Source: Adiantum capillus-veneris (taxonomy: Eukaryota; Streptophyta; Polypodiopsida; Polypodiales; Pteridaceae). From it: a DNA stretch of 64,000 bases. Positions 49,773-61,796 of the stretch are shown here, piece by piece. The notes under the pieces were generated by a model that saw only the letters and a list, made by a program, of their open reading frames with translations, did not search any database and was not told the origin of the DNA. Each line of letters starts with the position of its first letter. Within the stretch, counting starts at the first letter, position 1. The DNA lies in contig CM043971.1 of assembly GCA_014529385.2 (NCBI GenBank), forward strand, positions 91,189,340-91,253,339. The letters run 5' to 3'. A program made the position numbers and the translations under genes.

Positions 49773-49800
49773 TTGCATGATTTGGTACGTAATCATGCAA
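49773..49800. repeat. Second small hairpin sharing the GGTACGTAAT word
   Basis: TTGCATGATT (49,773-49,782) and AATCATGCAA (49,791-49,800) flank TGGTACGT, a word also present in the larger hairpin. Confidence 0.85.
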
Positions 49801-49933
49801 TTGTTGGAATCTTATTCAAACTATAACAATGTGCAAAAGAAGACAATCTCTCTCTTTTTCACGGATGCACGCACTAGAGTGTAAAGCTAAATTTGCACTC
49901 TAGAATTAACTTCTTGCATATAGTGTATTTAGT

Positions 49934-49934
<1 letters not shown>

Positions 49935-49998
<64 letters not shown>
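49935..49998. repeat. (CT)n microsatellite
   Basis: Uninterrupted 64-bp CT run. Confidence 0.98.
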
Positions 49999-50002
<4 letters not shown>

Positions 50003-50916
50003 TATGCAACTTTGATTGGTTCATGAGAGGCGAGCTGTTAGTTTCATAGACAATGAACGTGTACAGTATTAATTATTAGTATGCTCTATGACGTTTACTA
50101 ATATAATTCGATGATGTGGAATGGCATAAGCCTTTCCTTGGGAGAATTGTGGAAAACTATCAACCATTGGATAATATTTAAGCGTGATCATTGTTCAGAA
50201 ATTGGATCCTTTTATTCAATCTTGTTATTAAAGCTCTAAGAACCATGGCCTTCTTATATTGAATGTATTAAATTTCTCATCATTGTTAAAAAGAATCCGG
50301 TGTTTAACAAAAAACCAAAAGAGTGCATCACTTTAGATAGCACTTGTTTCCACCCTCTCTCAGAATATGCTACATTGCAATATAAGGGTATAGTATAAAT
50401 GCAAATTGCACAAAAAAGTCTGCAATTTTGATGGATTGCAAGCAATGGTGTAGCTGTACTTAAAGTCATTGTGTACGTACATTTAAGTTATCATGTTATC
50501 AATGTGACAACCAAAGTTTATTAGTAGGATTTAATTAACGTAGGTGCACTTATGACTTCCAATTTAATGTGCTTTATTTTAATAAAAGAATAATAGTATA
50601 CCTCAATTTTGTGTTGTATGTTAATGCGAGGAGATCACACAGTTTATTGGTTGTCTAGACATCCATTGATGATATCTCCTCAAATTGAACAATAACTATC
50701 CTTTTGAAGATGCAAGGTGGAACATCCAGCTAAAGGATAACGTAAGCCTTGTAAATACTTACAATGACTCGTGTCAAAGGTAAGAACCATGTATGAGCAA
50801 CCATGTGTTTTTGAAAAATTTTGTCTTTTTTCAAACTCTAAGGTTTCTTTTTAATATTCATAAGTTATTTAAGTGTATGCATACAATGAATACATGCTTG
50901 AGGAAACTTAGTCCCT
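49999..50916. other. AT-rich stretch, nothing recognised
   Basis: No coding similarity, RNA gene or clear repeat is seen. By position it may be internal sequence of the element that ends with LTR L. Confidence 0.45.
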
Positions 50917-51100
50917 CAAGCACCGAGTAGACTTTGTCAGTCTACTTTCAAAGATGTAAGGCCCGCTTAAAGACATGCTTTCGGCATCTAAGTCTTCCAA
51001 GCACCAAGTAGACTTTGTCAATCTACTTTCAAAGATGTAAGGGTTGCTTAAAGACATGCTTGTGATATCTAAGTCTTTCAAGCACCAAGTGGACTTGTTC
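50917..51100. repeat. 81-bp tandem repeat, about 2.3 units
   Basis: AGTAGACTTTGTCAGTCTAC starts at 50,926 and again, slightly changed, at 51,007; a partial third unit begins at 51,088. On the minus strand the repeat is open for 66 codons (KSTWCLEDLD...), probably because 81 is a multiple of three. Confidence 0.9.
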
Positions 51101-51190
51101 ACCACCACTATGGAAGAATGTCGACCGGTAAAAAGGGATCCTCTACCCGTAGTAACAGGACTAGCTATGGCTTTATTTTTCCTACTCCAT

Positions 51191-51225
51191 AGGCGAGGAC
51201 GAGTATGATTTTAAGGGAGAGGTAA
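51191..51225 (+). promoter_or_regulatory. Pre-PPT motif and polypurine tract before LTR L
   Basis: GCGAGGACGAGTATGATTTT and AAGGGAGAGGTA lead to TGTCATG at 51,226. This is the same arrangement as in elements C, D and I. Confidence 0.68.
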
Positions 51226-51480
51226 TGTCATGAAAATTAGCTTCTACCTTTCTAAAAGTATTTTCCACCTTAATTTGGTCATTTAAGTATGGGAAAAAAT
51301 AAAAAAGAACAAGTGAAGTTGATTAAAGTGCTTATAGACCAGCTCGTTTAAAGGCTTGGGACCATAAGAGAGAATCTATAAAAGAGCAAGGGTAATTGTT
51401 GTTTAGTTATCTCGGTCAACAATCCACGTACAGATCAAGGAATGATAAATCTATCTTGAGCAACCTTGATTAAAGGTACA
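51226..51480 (+). repeat. LTR L (Gypsy type), at least its U3
   Basis: Starts TGTCATGAAAATTAGC after a PPT and has a TATA box CTATAAAAG at 51,376-51,384. The 3' limit is not determined, nor is any coding part to the left. Confidence 0.5.
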
Positions 51481-52108
51481 TGACAAAGAAGATTAATTAG
51501 AGAAATTATAGGAGTGTAAAAATAGAACTAGTTGTGTTAATTTCAAATAATTAAAATTTATTCATTAGACTCCAAGTATGAAGTCTGGAAAGCCTTAGGG
51601 TAAAGATAAAACTTACAAAAGACACTCTAAATTTAGCATGTTTTGGGACTTCGTGGTATCTCCAAAGCCTTGTGATAAGTTTTTTCATACGAGGTGAAGT
51701 TCTAAAGCCCTATGGTAAGTTTAATATTTACAAGAGTCTATCCTAATTTAATAGGTAGGCTCTAGCTCGTGTCAGCTTCATAAAGCCTCCAAAGGATAGT
51801 GCAAAGATCTTACACCCGAGCCGCTAAATTTAAAGGTAAGTCTATGTTCGTAATTAATGCTAGGGGAAATTAAAAGCCTAAGGTGAGATCAACCCACCAC
51901 ATTTGGTAAATTTACTCTAGTTCTCTTTACCAAGTTTGGCTAGGCCACATGTTTGAAGTAGCTTGCACTTGTTTTATGGAAGTTAGACAAGTGTGTGTGT
52001 GTTTCCACTTGCCAAGAAAAGTAAAAAGGAAGAGGGGGAAAGTAGTACAAGATTCGCAAGAAAGAAGAGTACATGTATTAGTTTATGCATCAACGTGCAC
52101 TTTAGCTC
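51481..52108. other. Unassigned stretch before Copia M
   Basis: It contains diverged AAAGCCTTATGGTAAG-like phrases (about 51,590, 51,665, 51,705). No gene is recognised; it may be the rest of LTR L or its flank. Confidence 0.4.
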
Positions 52109-52335
52109 TTTTGGAAATAAGGTTGCAGGGAAACACACACAACTTGGAGAAGATGAAGGAAGCTCAAGGCACACAATATAGAGTAGTATTACGTAGTGTA
52201 CAATGGAAAGATAAGATAGCCCTAGAGTGATGGGTGTATATACAATGCACGGGAAAAAACCTCCTAGTGAGGGAAACAATGCCCGGTGGTCCTAACTGTG
52301 TTCACACACATCACTACCACATGTATATGGTAACA
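52109..52335 (-). repeat. 3' LTR of Copia M
   Basis: About 227 bp, ending ATGGTAACA. It is similar to the Copia B LTR along its length (GGAAGCTCAAGGCACACAA, CCTAGAGTGATGGG). The first base of the expected TGTTGG reads TTTTGG. Confidence 0.85.
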
Positions 52336-52399
52336 AATCCCCCCTGGGAGTGATGGAGTGAACAAGAGCTGGCACATAGAGTATAGAAAAGTGTCGCCT

Positions 52400-53043
52400 G
52401 CTCAATTGCACGCTTACAATAGCAATGTGCATAATGCATCAAACTTGACAACTTCAGGATTTCCTAAGGTCATAAGTCTCCAAGTACAAAAGTCTGGTAA
52501 GAATCTGGCAAAGAACAAGGAAATTGTTAGAAATGACTTCACCCACAAAAATAAGTTGCTCATTTTTAATATCCTTGATACCAACAAGGAAAGTGTCCAC
52601 TTCATCTTCCTCATGTATAATCTTCGACTTTAGCTCTTTACCCAACAATGCAATTTTAGGCTCATTTCGACTTGCATAAAGACCAACCAGAATATCCCAA
52701 GCTTGTTTTGCAGATTTAGCTGAACGAATGTGAGGAGTAATAGTATGCTTCATGGATAACACAATCAATGCATGAGCCTACGCATCTCTAATATCCCAAC
52801 AAGCTTGCTTTGCCGTAGGCAAAACAACTCTTGCTAGCAGCAACCCTGTCACAAAACCTGCAACATCCTCAACATCGCCTGTATCCTCAGAACCAGGACA
52901 AACATCAATGCCCTGCAAACATTCCACATGCCTTTTGACACAAGTACATGTTTCATAATATAAGCCCACATTGGATGATTGTCCCCATCCAATTTATCCT
53001 CAGCAACAAACATCTTGAACACATTTGTGTTGTTGTCAGACAT
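52400..53043 (-). pseudogene. gag: Copia M gag remnant
   Basis: Starts MSDNNTNVFKMFVAEDKLDG, then PMWAYIMKHVLVSKGMWNV, homologous to Copia B gag at 21,210. Frameshifts follow. The frame at 52,768-52,454 retains TPHIRSAKSAKQAWDILVGL and LGKELKSKIIHEEDEVDTF (UBN2-type gag). It ends at the deletion junction. Confidence 0.85.
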
Positions 53044-53388
53044 GGCAAATGTTCCAGATGTGAAAACTGTCCGAAAAGAGGAGAAACGAAGCGAGACCAA
53101 GACGTGCTATATAGCACAACCCGTAGAAGACTGGAAGGGATCTGTTATGTAGAAAATGACACTGACAAAAATTTTACATAAAATGACGAAACTACCTTTG
53201 CAGTACTGCCTATAGTGGAAACGGAGACCGAAATGAGCTTGAATGTTAAATCTGAGCAGACTAAGCTCTAAGAGCCTTCCCGAAGTATTTGTCGACCTGT
53301 TGACGCTCACCAAAGCTCACTAAAATATGAGAAAGTGAGCAGGCATCTGCTGGCAATGCTGGTGATTAAGCCCGGGAGGATGCAACCT

Positions 53389-53400
53389 GCTTTGATACCA
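53389..53400 (-). promoter_or_regulatory. Primer-binding site of Copia M
   Basis: TGGTATCAAAGC on the minus strand has one change from the initiator-Met site TGGTATCAGAGC of Copia B. Confidence 0.85.
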
Positions 53401-53402
53401 AT

Positions 53403-53627
53403 TGTTGAAAATAGGGCTGCATGGAAATACACATAGCTTGGAGAAGACAAAGGAAGCTCAATGCACACAACAAAGAGAAGTATTACTCAGTGTGCAATGG
53501 AAATATAAGATAGCCCTAGAGTGATGGGCATATATATAATGCACGGAGGAGAAAAACTCTTGAGAAAAAATTTCCAGACGATCCTAAGTGCGTTCACACA
53601 CATCACTACCACATGTATATGGTAACA
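53403..53627 (-). repeat. 5' LTR of Copia M
   Basis: 225 bp with TGTTGAAAATAGG...ATGGTAACA ends. It is noticeably diverged from the 3' LTR at 52,109-52,335, so the element is old. Confidence 0.88.
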
Positions 53628-53899
53628 TGGAGTAAGCATATTATAAACTGTTGCTTCTTTGTTGAAGAAATACTTTCTTTCACCCTCTTCTCCTCTTATC
53701 CCGTAGTTCTTTCTCCTCGGTGGGGTGTTTAGGGCATGGGAAGGAGGGTTTTTCCATAAATTTCATCATCTTCTTGGTTCAAGGAAAGATCCACAAGAGC
53801 ACAAGATTGTATTGTAATCAAAGCTCACATTAAGAGATTATAATACAAAGTCCTTTTGAAGGGGGGACTGGCTCCAAGCAAATTCGCTCATCAATAAGT
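53628..53899. other. Unassigned stretch between Copia M and pol fragment N
   Basis: No gene is recognised. A TCTTCTCCTCTT-rich patch lies near 53,690. Confidence 0.4.
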
Positions 53900-55300
53900 T
53901 GTCAATCTTAATCGTGTGATCCTCTTCAAACTATGTGCATGAAATGATGTTCTAATGTATTGATGGTGAAATCAGCTAGGCACAATCTAAATTTTTTCTC
54001 TAAAGAAACCTCTTAAAGGAAAACTCTCCTTTAAGGATTTAATTCCGTTGTGTTTGTAGGAAAATCCTAGATTCTTTGACAATTAGAGCATTTTTCAGTG
54101 TATTAAATGAGCTTTCTTGCAAATCAATCCATGCACAAGGAGTGTTTTTCTTCTAGAGGAGGGTCAAATAATGAGATTTGTAAGCAAAATTACAGACAAG
54201 CTTATTGTAATAACTACAAGGAACAATGAATAAATGTAAGAATGATCTTTTCTTGAGATTGAGTCACAAGTGGTTTTGTTTAAGCAAGTCAAATACACGT
54301 GCCAAGTGTTCTTTATGTTCCTTTTTAAACTTACTAAACATCAAGATATCATTTTAAAAAAAAAGATAAAATTCTAAGGATTGATAAAAATCATATTCAT
54401 CATACATATGTAGAGTGGTTGGTGCACTTTTACTTAATGGTACCCAAACTTAAGGTCAATTTTACTAAAAATGTTTGTCCCTTTTAGTTTGTTCAACAAA
54501 TCATCTACTCCAAGAATATGAAACCTATTCTTGATCTACTTTAAAACCTTGTAGTCTATACACACATGGAAAGAAGTATTGTAGCTCCATATGGTGAACT
54601 ACTAGGTCATACGAGTCTTTATTTGAGTAAGTCTTTGAATTAGATTTGTATTTCTTTGTGTGAATTTTGATTTACTTGATAAGGTGCTCTACAAAGGGGT
54701 TATAATGTCTTTTTATGGTCTTGAGGCAAATCATGTATAAAATAGTCCTTAAATTGAGAGAGACATGCATTGTGTTAAGAATTGTGTGGATTTTTAGAAT
54801 CAATAGACACTTCATTTACAAGCACTAAATAGGTTGTTCTCTATTTTCTTATAGCTTTTGTGTGAGAGGGACAAAATTTTTTTATGCTCTAGTTTTGCTT
54901 GAATGGAAAAAGCTTTATTGTTACGTGTGAGAGTCAATGTGCCAGTTCTGTAATCAATCGGTAGACTAAATTCATGTCAAAAGCACATACTCAAAATCAT
55001 GTCAACGATGATCATTAATCACTCTTGGAAGTTTAGAAAATGACCAATTAGAGAAGGTCTTATAGAATAGACATAAGAGACTTGTATATGTAGATGACTT
55101 GTCTTATGGAGCAGACATATACCTCTAGGGAAAGTGGATCCAACTCACTCAGGTAAAGTACATCGAAGAGCTTCTCACTTATTATGGCATGAGTACATGT
55201 TCTACTGAATTATTTCAAATATCCTAAGAACATCTATAATTTAAGTTGATTTTTTTTAATGGTATGAATTTTTATGTACCTTGACTTATATAGTTCAATA
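53900..55300 (-). pseudogene. pol: Ty3/Gypsy pol fragment N (protease to RT), highly decayed
   Basis: Discontinuous minus-strand similarity in shifting frames. APYQVNQNSHKEIQ lies near 54,700 (the start of RT). A CVDYKVLK-like block lies near 54,560, VDDLLNKLKGTNIFSKIDLKFGYH near 54,440-54,510, and KEHKEHLARVFDLLKQNHL near 54,270-54,330 (RT palm and fingers). A protease-type stretch may lie at 54,800-55,200. No LTR is assigned. Each piece is short, and the call rests on their correct order. Confidence 0.62.
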
Positions 55301-55693
55301 ATATGCACCATATGTTACTCAAGCACTACATACTTTTCAACTGTGGAGCTCTGCATGATAGGTGAATAAACCAGCTTATTGAACTCAATCCTTACCTAAG
55401 TCCATGAAGTCATCTCCATGAAAATAAAAACTAGCCTCCAAAATAATTTGATTTATACTTCTTCATATATCAACACCACACCATGATCAAGCATTACAAG
55501 TTTTCAAGTGTCTTTGCCATGTTTCTTGACAAATAATGCAAAGATAAGCTGGGCACAATAAAGAATCATAGAAAGAGAATGATTTTTTCATTATTCTTAT
55601 ATTGTAAATTTGTTTTTCTAGAAAGTTAAGTAGGAAATAAAATCTTAGCGAAGTTGAGTGGTGCAAATGGCATTCGGTTGAGCAATATTAAGC

Positions 55694-55695
<2 letters not shown>
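55301..55695. other. AT-rich stretch, nothing recognised
   Basis: No coding or repeat signal seen before the microsatellite block. Confidence 0.4.
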
Positions 55696-56789
<1,094 letters not shown>

Positions 56790-56834
56790 TTCTCTCTCTC
56801 TCTCTCTCTCTCCCCTCTCATATATATATATATG

Positions 56835-56882
<48 letters not shown>

Positions 56883-56930
56883 ATATATATATATATATAT
56901 ATAAAATACATATATATATACATACATATA

Positions 56931-56979
<49 letters not shown>

Positions 56980-57013
56980 CACTATCTCTCTCTTTCTTTC
57001 TCTATATCCCTCT

Positions 57014-57058
<45 letters not shown>
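56790..57058. repeat. Compound microsatellite (CT)n-(TA)n-(CA)n-(CT)n
   Basis: (CT)n 56,791-56,812, AT-rich TATATG/TATA 56,819-56,938, (CA)n 56,940-56,963, (CT)n 57,018-57,058. The 56,820-56,937 part is partly palindromic (TATATATGTATTTTATATATA versus its complement near 56,900). It directly abuts the caulimovirid-like relic. Confidence 0.97.
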
Positions 57059-57059
<1 letters not shown>

Positions 57060-57062
<3 letters not shown>

Positions 57063-58175
57063 TTGGCCTCCAAAGATGATGACAAAATCTATCTAACATC
57101 TGTGTCTCCCTACCGCAGGGAAGATTGGGAAAACGTGGAGCGGCTTCATTACAATATGCAAAGCAGCTTGTCAGAGGATGAAAGAGATCTCTTCACTATT
57201 GCTTGTTGTCACAAAAATTGTAACAAATTAATCTACAACACATGCAAACCTCCATCAAAAAACCCTGAAGGAGTTGTCACATAGTCAATCGGCTACAATT
57301 TGGAAGAAGACCAAATAGAACCAATTTGGGATATGTCAAATGAAGAACACAGGCAAAGAATCAATGATTATGGCAAAGTATTCTTCCAAGGTAATTGGGA
57401 CCAATTTGATTACTTTTATGAGGAAACTATCTACAATGGTCTTCAAGCAGAAATAATTCCAGATAGCCTTCCATCTCCTCCCAGTATACATGCCTGGGGC
57501 GGTCACTTATCAAAAGCTTCCTATATCACGTGCGTTCAAGAGGTTATTAATAATATCTCAATATACATACTATATTTACACTACGTGCCTATTTAAAAAA
57601 CCCCCACCCCCCTCTGTATGTATACATTTTGATACATTTTGATCTTTTTATAATCCTCTCCGGTTAACTCACGTGATAGAATACACATTCTAAAAAGTGA
57701 CCGCCCCGGGTATACATGTAACTCCTTTCAACCTTGATGATGAACTAGAAATAGATGATTCTCAATTAGAAATCCCTCTGGTTTCATTCCAAATGGAAAA
57801 GGACAAGCCAATGGAAGAAGCATCCACAAGTGCCGCCCAAACTCAAAAAACTACGCAATTTGTGCAAGGTATAGAAAAGATAGGAGATATTACCTTCTTT
57901 GACATTTACAATCTAGAGCATGACGATATCATCCTAGTTCATGATATATGCATAATTGGATTTATCAACAAATGTTATTTTGGCGCATGAGACAGCAGAC
58001 TGTAGTAGAAGCTGCAATAAATGGTTTTACAAGCATCCCCAAAAGATGGTAAGAAATGCTTCCCCCCGAAGTCAAAAATTCTATTATGTGACCTGAAGGA
58101 AATGCCTCTCCTCTCCTACTCTTAATTGAAATTATCTATAAAGAGGTCATCGAGCATCGAGAAGATCAAGCAACA
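57060..58175 (+). pseudogene. 5' frames of the caulimovirid-like relic, function unclear
   Basis: Short frames at about 57,060-57,284, 57,300-57,596 and 57,697-57,990 are acidic and carry no motif I can name. By position they may derive from a movement-protein or capsid-N-terminal region. C runs and stops lie between them (57,600-57,660). Confidence 0.45.
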
Positions 58176-58720
58176 TTGGTATTACACGCTTTTCATGAAG
58201 CTCAAACCTGTAATTTCTCCTCCATTTGGGATTTCTGTATCTATTGCATAAATTTAATATATAAAGCAGGTAAATACCATTATGGAGAAGTCAAAGCAGA
58301 ATTTGTGCATAAACTGCCAAAAGCCATTACAAAGCTGCTTATTGAGAAATTGGACAACCAAAATCTGAATCTCCAATCAGCCACACTTGGAGATACAATC
58401 CAAGCCTTACAGGTAGTAATACAAGAACTATGTATTCAAAAGCAAGCACAAAAAAAATTGAAGGACTCAAAACCTTCAAATAAGTTTTGCAAGCAAAATT
58501 ATTACTCTAGAGATTTTGGATGCGCCAACAAAAAGAAGGAATGCTTGTGCAAGCATCCCAAGAAGCGTAAAAAGGAGAAGAAGTTTAAACGAAGACCCAA
58601 ACATTGATTTTTTAAAAAAAGGAAGTCTACATCCACAAAAAATGATAATAAATGCTTTATTTGTGGCAAAACAGGTCATTGGATCTCTGAGTGTCCCAAG
58701 AAGAAAAAATCAGTGGCGTT
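58176..58720 (+). pseudogene. Coat-protein-like region with zinc knuckle (caulimovirid relic)
   Basis: A 143-codon frame with a Lys-rich C-terminus (58,176-58,607) is followed, in a different frame, by CFICGKTGHWISEC at about 58,652-58,693, a CX2CX4HX4C knuckle typical of caulimovirid capsid proteins. A frame change and an A-run separate the two. Confidence 0.65.
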
Positions 58721-59087
58721 CAAAAATATAATCCTAGAAGATGGGTATAGCTACTCAGAGCTATCCTCTCAGGTATCTCAGAGTTTGAATTTAGCATTGC
58801 TCAATTTGCAAGCAAGTCTTCTTCATCAGCAAACATCAACTACAATTCAAACTCAAGTTTTGAGGATTGTCCCATAGCTCTTAACGTAATGAGTTTGTAA
58901 GACTTCATGCCTCTTCCTTTTAATCCTCAACAATGGAAAAAGTTTTCTAAAGGAAAACAACAATATAGGTCAAACAATTCAGATTTCTCCCTCAACTCTA
59001 AAAAATCAGGTAAAAAGTCCTTCTAAAAGAAAAGTTACAATGAGGTAACTACGTTTTAGAAACATTTCAGAAGCAACTAAAGTTGCT

Positions 59088-59438
59088 TTGAAAGAAGCTG
59101 ATAAACCTAAGCCACCAGATTTAGAAAGAATTCTTATTCAAGCTTTAGCCAAGAAAATGAAAATGAAACAAATTCAGGAGAATAAGCCCCTCTTTGATCA
59201 TCACTTTATCAACAATCTAGTCTTAGGCAAAATCAAAGCCAGACCAACCCATCAGCTACCACCCGGAAGAGAACCCTCCTCTCCTTCCAATTCTGATGAT
59301 GAAACCAAAGAATATCCCCAAAATTTTCCCTCGACATCACATAAACTCTCTGGTCCATCATACAAAGACTTTCTCCAAAAAGAAATAGCATTACGACAAA
59401 GGGAAGAATTACTTGAAAAGAAACAAGCTCTACTTTGA
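59088..59438 (+). pseudogene. Linker frame between coat-protein and protease regions
   Basis: 116 codons, charged, ending in a Lys/Glu-rich, probably helical stretch. I recognise no family. It lies between the capsid and protease remnants. Confidence 0.4.
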
Positions 59439-59638
59439 TGGGAAACCAATCTACTAGAAAGGGAGGAAGCTCTTCCCTCTAGGCGGGGTGAGAAATATCC
59501 ACTATATCCAACAACCTCTCTAGCCCCAGTTCCACGGGATATTTTTCTACCAAAAGAACAAAAGGTAACCTACTATCCAAAGAACCAACACCAAAAGGTA
59601 ACCTTCTATCCAAAGAAGACATACAGAACCTTAAGGAA

Positions 59639-60046
59639 ATGATAACCTTATTCAAGCAGCAGAAAACTCAGCCACACATAGAAGAAACTGAAGAATCTAC
59701 GAAAATAAATATGGCTGATGAAACAAAAATTATCAATGAGAATAATGTAGCAATTCCTATTGTTGGACTGCTAATCAAACCAAAAGAGTTTCAAGCAATT
59801 GCTCTTGACGCTTTAATGGATACAGGTGCAGGAGGAAGCTTTGCTAAAAAAACTTTATTCCCATCAACAATGATCAAACTATATCCAGAAGCTAGACATG
59901 TTATATATGGCAATGGCTCCAAAGACATTATCAAGGAATTTGTGTATACATGGATAGAGTTAGGTACTGCCAAGCTACCTATTAGACTATCCTTACACAA
60001 CTCAAATATGTGCAAAGATTTAGTAGTCGATTTTGACCTTGTCTGA
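59639..60046 (+). pseudogene. Aspartic protease of the caulimovirid-like relic
   Basis: 135 codons with the active-site motif MDTGAGGSF (about 59,815-59,842) and a following hydrophobic/strand pattern as in retropepsins. The canonical DTGA is intact here, unlike the DPGA of Gypsy C and D. It is cut off from RT by stops at about 60,045-60,490. Confidence 0.72.
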
Positions 60047-60494
60047 AAACTAGCCCCTAGCACCTTCACAGAAACTAGCTTTAACTTCTTCTATTTGGGA
60101 AAAAGATATACCACTCCCATAAAACAAAAATCTAGTTACACTATTAATCGTTGTTTGGTATCCATCAACTATTGTGATAGAAAATTTAGAGAATGGTTCC
60201 AGAAAGAGAAAGAAAAATACAAAAACCAAATATGATTTTTTTTTGCAGAGAACCTACGATAACCCTTTAGCCTTCTAGGATGAATAAAAGTACATGATCA
60301 CTCTTCCAACTATCCCTGAAGTCAATCCGATCAAAGCATCTCATCCCGGGATGTCAATAACAGACATTGAGCTTTGTCAACAAGAAATAAGAGAGCTACC
60401 GCATAAAGGCATAGTTAAACCCTCCAATTCAAACTAGGCTTGCAAAGCCTTCTACATCAACAACCATAGTGAACAAAAGAGGGGAAAGAAGAGG

Positions 60495-61330
60495 TTGGTA
60501 ATTGATTACAAACCTCTTAACAAATTTTTAGTTCCAAAGAAATTTCCTATCCCCCTTCAAGAAGATTTAATCAAAATCATAATGGAGCAAAAATCTTCTC
60601 GAAATTCGATCTTAAAAGCGGATTCGGGCAATTCGAAGTACATCCTAAAGATATGTACAAAACAGCTTTTTTTTGTGCCTCAAGGTATGTATCAATGGAT
60701 TTCCATGCCTATGGGATCAACAAATACCCCTTCAGAGTGCCAACTGAGGGTTGAAATAATATTTGGCTGTATTAAAAGTTTTTTTGTTGGTATATTTGGA
60801 TGATATTCTTATATACTCCAAAAGTATTGAACAACATGTGCAACATTTGATCGAATTCCACAAGCTTCTAATCAAAACAGGTCTAGTTTTATCCTATAAC
60901 AAATGCAGCTTTGCTCAAGAAGAAGTAGACTGCTAAGGTATCACTATTTGCAATGGATTTATCAAGCTACAGGAGCATGTATTAGCAAAAATTGCCAAAA
61001 CTCCAAATAAATCGAAAAATGTCACAGAGCTCCAACAATTCCTAGGATGCCTATATTGGATCAGTTGGAATATCCCTTATGTAGTCACCCTCACAAAGAA
61101 AATCAGGGCGCTTCTGCAGAAAAACAGTTCGAAGAAGTGGGATGCTTCCCATAGTAAAACCATTGAATTAATCAAAATGATATGCAAACAGCTCCCCCCA
61201 TTAAAGCTACCAGGCAAGGGACAACTTATCCTCTACACAGCTGCTTCGCTAGAAGCTTGGGGTGCAATTCTTTGCGAAGAGAACGAAAACAAAGAAATAA
61301 TAGTTTGCAAAAAAAGCAAAGTGCTACACC
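60495..61330 (+). pseudogene. Reverse transcriptase and start of RNase H of the caulimovirid-like relic
   Basis: VIDYKPLNKF and FPIPLQEDL mark the RT start, and VPQGMYQWISMPMG the palm region, a phrasing characteristic of caulimovirids rather than Gypsy elements. The LDDILIYS box at about 60,797 lies in another frame from the upstream part, after a T run. RT similarity continues (QQFLGCLYWI) to a RNase H beginning at about 61,225, where the first catalytic Asp position reads Ala (TAAS). LINE O replaces the rest. Confidence 0.78.
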
Positions 61331-61339
61331 CAATGGCGC

Positions 61340-61796
61340 TCGCTACTACTGCCCGCTTGCTCCCTCCCCCCCTTCTTCGCCATCGCTGCCTACCCCCTGC
61401 CCTTGCGTAGCACCCCTGCCATCACCTCCTCGTGCAGCCCTCCCTGCCCACCCCCTGCGTAGCCCGCCTTGCCCGGCCCCATGCGTAGCTAGCCCCTTGT
61501 GCTGTCCACCCTGCCCGCCTGCTGCCGCGCCCGCTTCCCAGCCCGCTGCCCCCCCATTTTGCTGCCTCTCGCGCTACCCAACCCCACCGCGCCTGCCACC
61601 CGCTTTGCCCCCCCCCTCCTCTACGCGCTTTGCCTTTTGTTCCCCCCCCCCCCCGGCCGCTTTCTTTGCTCTTTGTCTTTCTTCCCGAAGGTTTCCTTCA
61701 GCTCGCGTTGGCAGTGCTATTTTTTGGACAGTGCTCGTCAAGGTCTGTTGCAACGAAATCACTCTATCCGCTTCTCTGACACAGCAGTAGACACAG
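61340..61796 (+). other. LINE O 5' UTR, C-rich
   Basis: Long C runs (for example about 61,646-61,658) and many GCCCGC/CCTGCC words. It is comparable in composition and length with the 5' UTR of LINE E. Confidence 0.7.

Larger units (their letters stand above)
52109..53627 (-). mobile_element. Ty1/Copia element M, pol deleted
   Basis: Same family as Copia B. The 5' LTR is at 53,627-53,403, PBS at 53,400-53,389, a broken gag at 53,043-52,400, and the 3' LTR at 52,335-52,109. Only about 1.07 kb lies between the LTRs: protease, integrase, RT and RNase H are missing. The junction near 52,390-52,402 joins sequence next to the 3' LTR directly to mid-gag. The flanks (AGCTC and TGGAG) do not form a TSD, so ends may be rearranged. 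Confidence 0.85.
57060..61330 (+). mobile_element. Endogenous caulimovirid-like (pararetrovirus) relic
   Basis: Plus-strand remnants occur in the order seen in plant pararetroviruses: undefined 5' frames, a coat-protein-like region with a CCHC knuckle, aspartic protease, RT and the start of RNase H. There is no integrase, no LTR and no PPT/LTR junction, which separates it from the Gypsy elements. The many stops and frameshifts show an old, non-functional integration. Its left edge abuts a TA/CT microsatellite and its right end is cut by LINE O. Confidence 0.75.

Noticed and set aside
52104-53632. Target-site duplication for Copia M
   Set aside because: The flanking pentamers AGCTC and TGGAG do not match, so no duplication is claimed.
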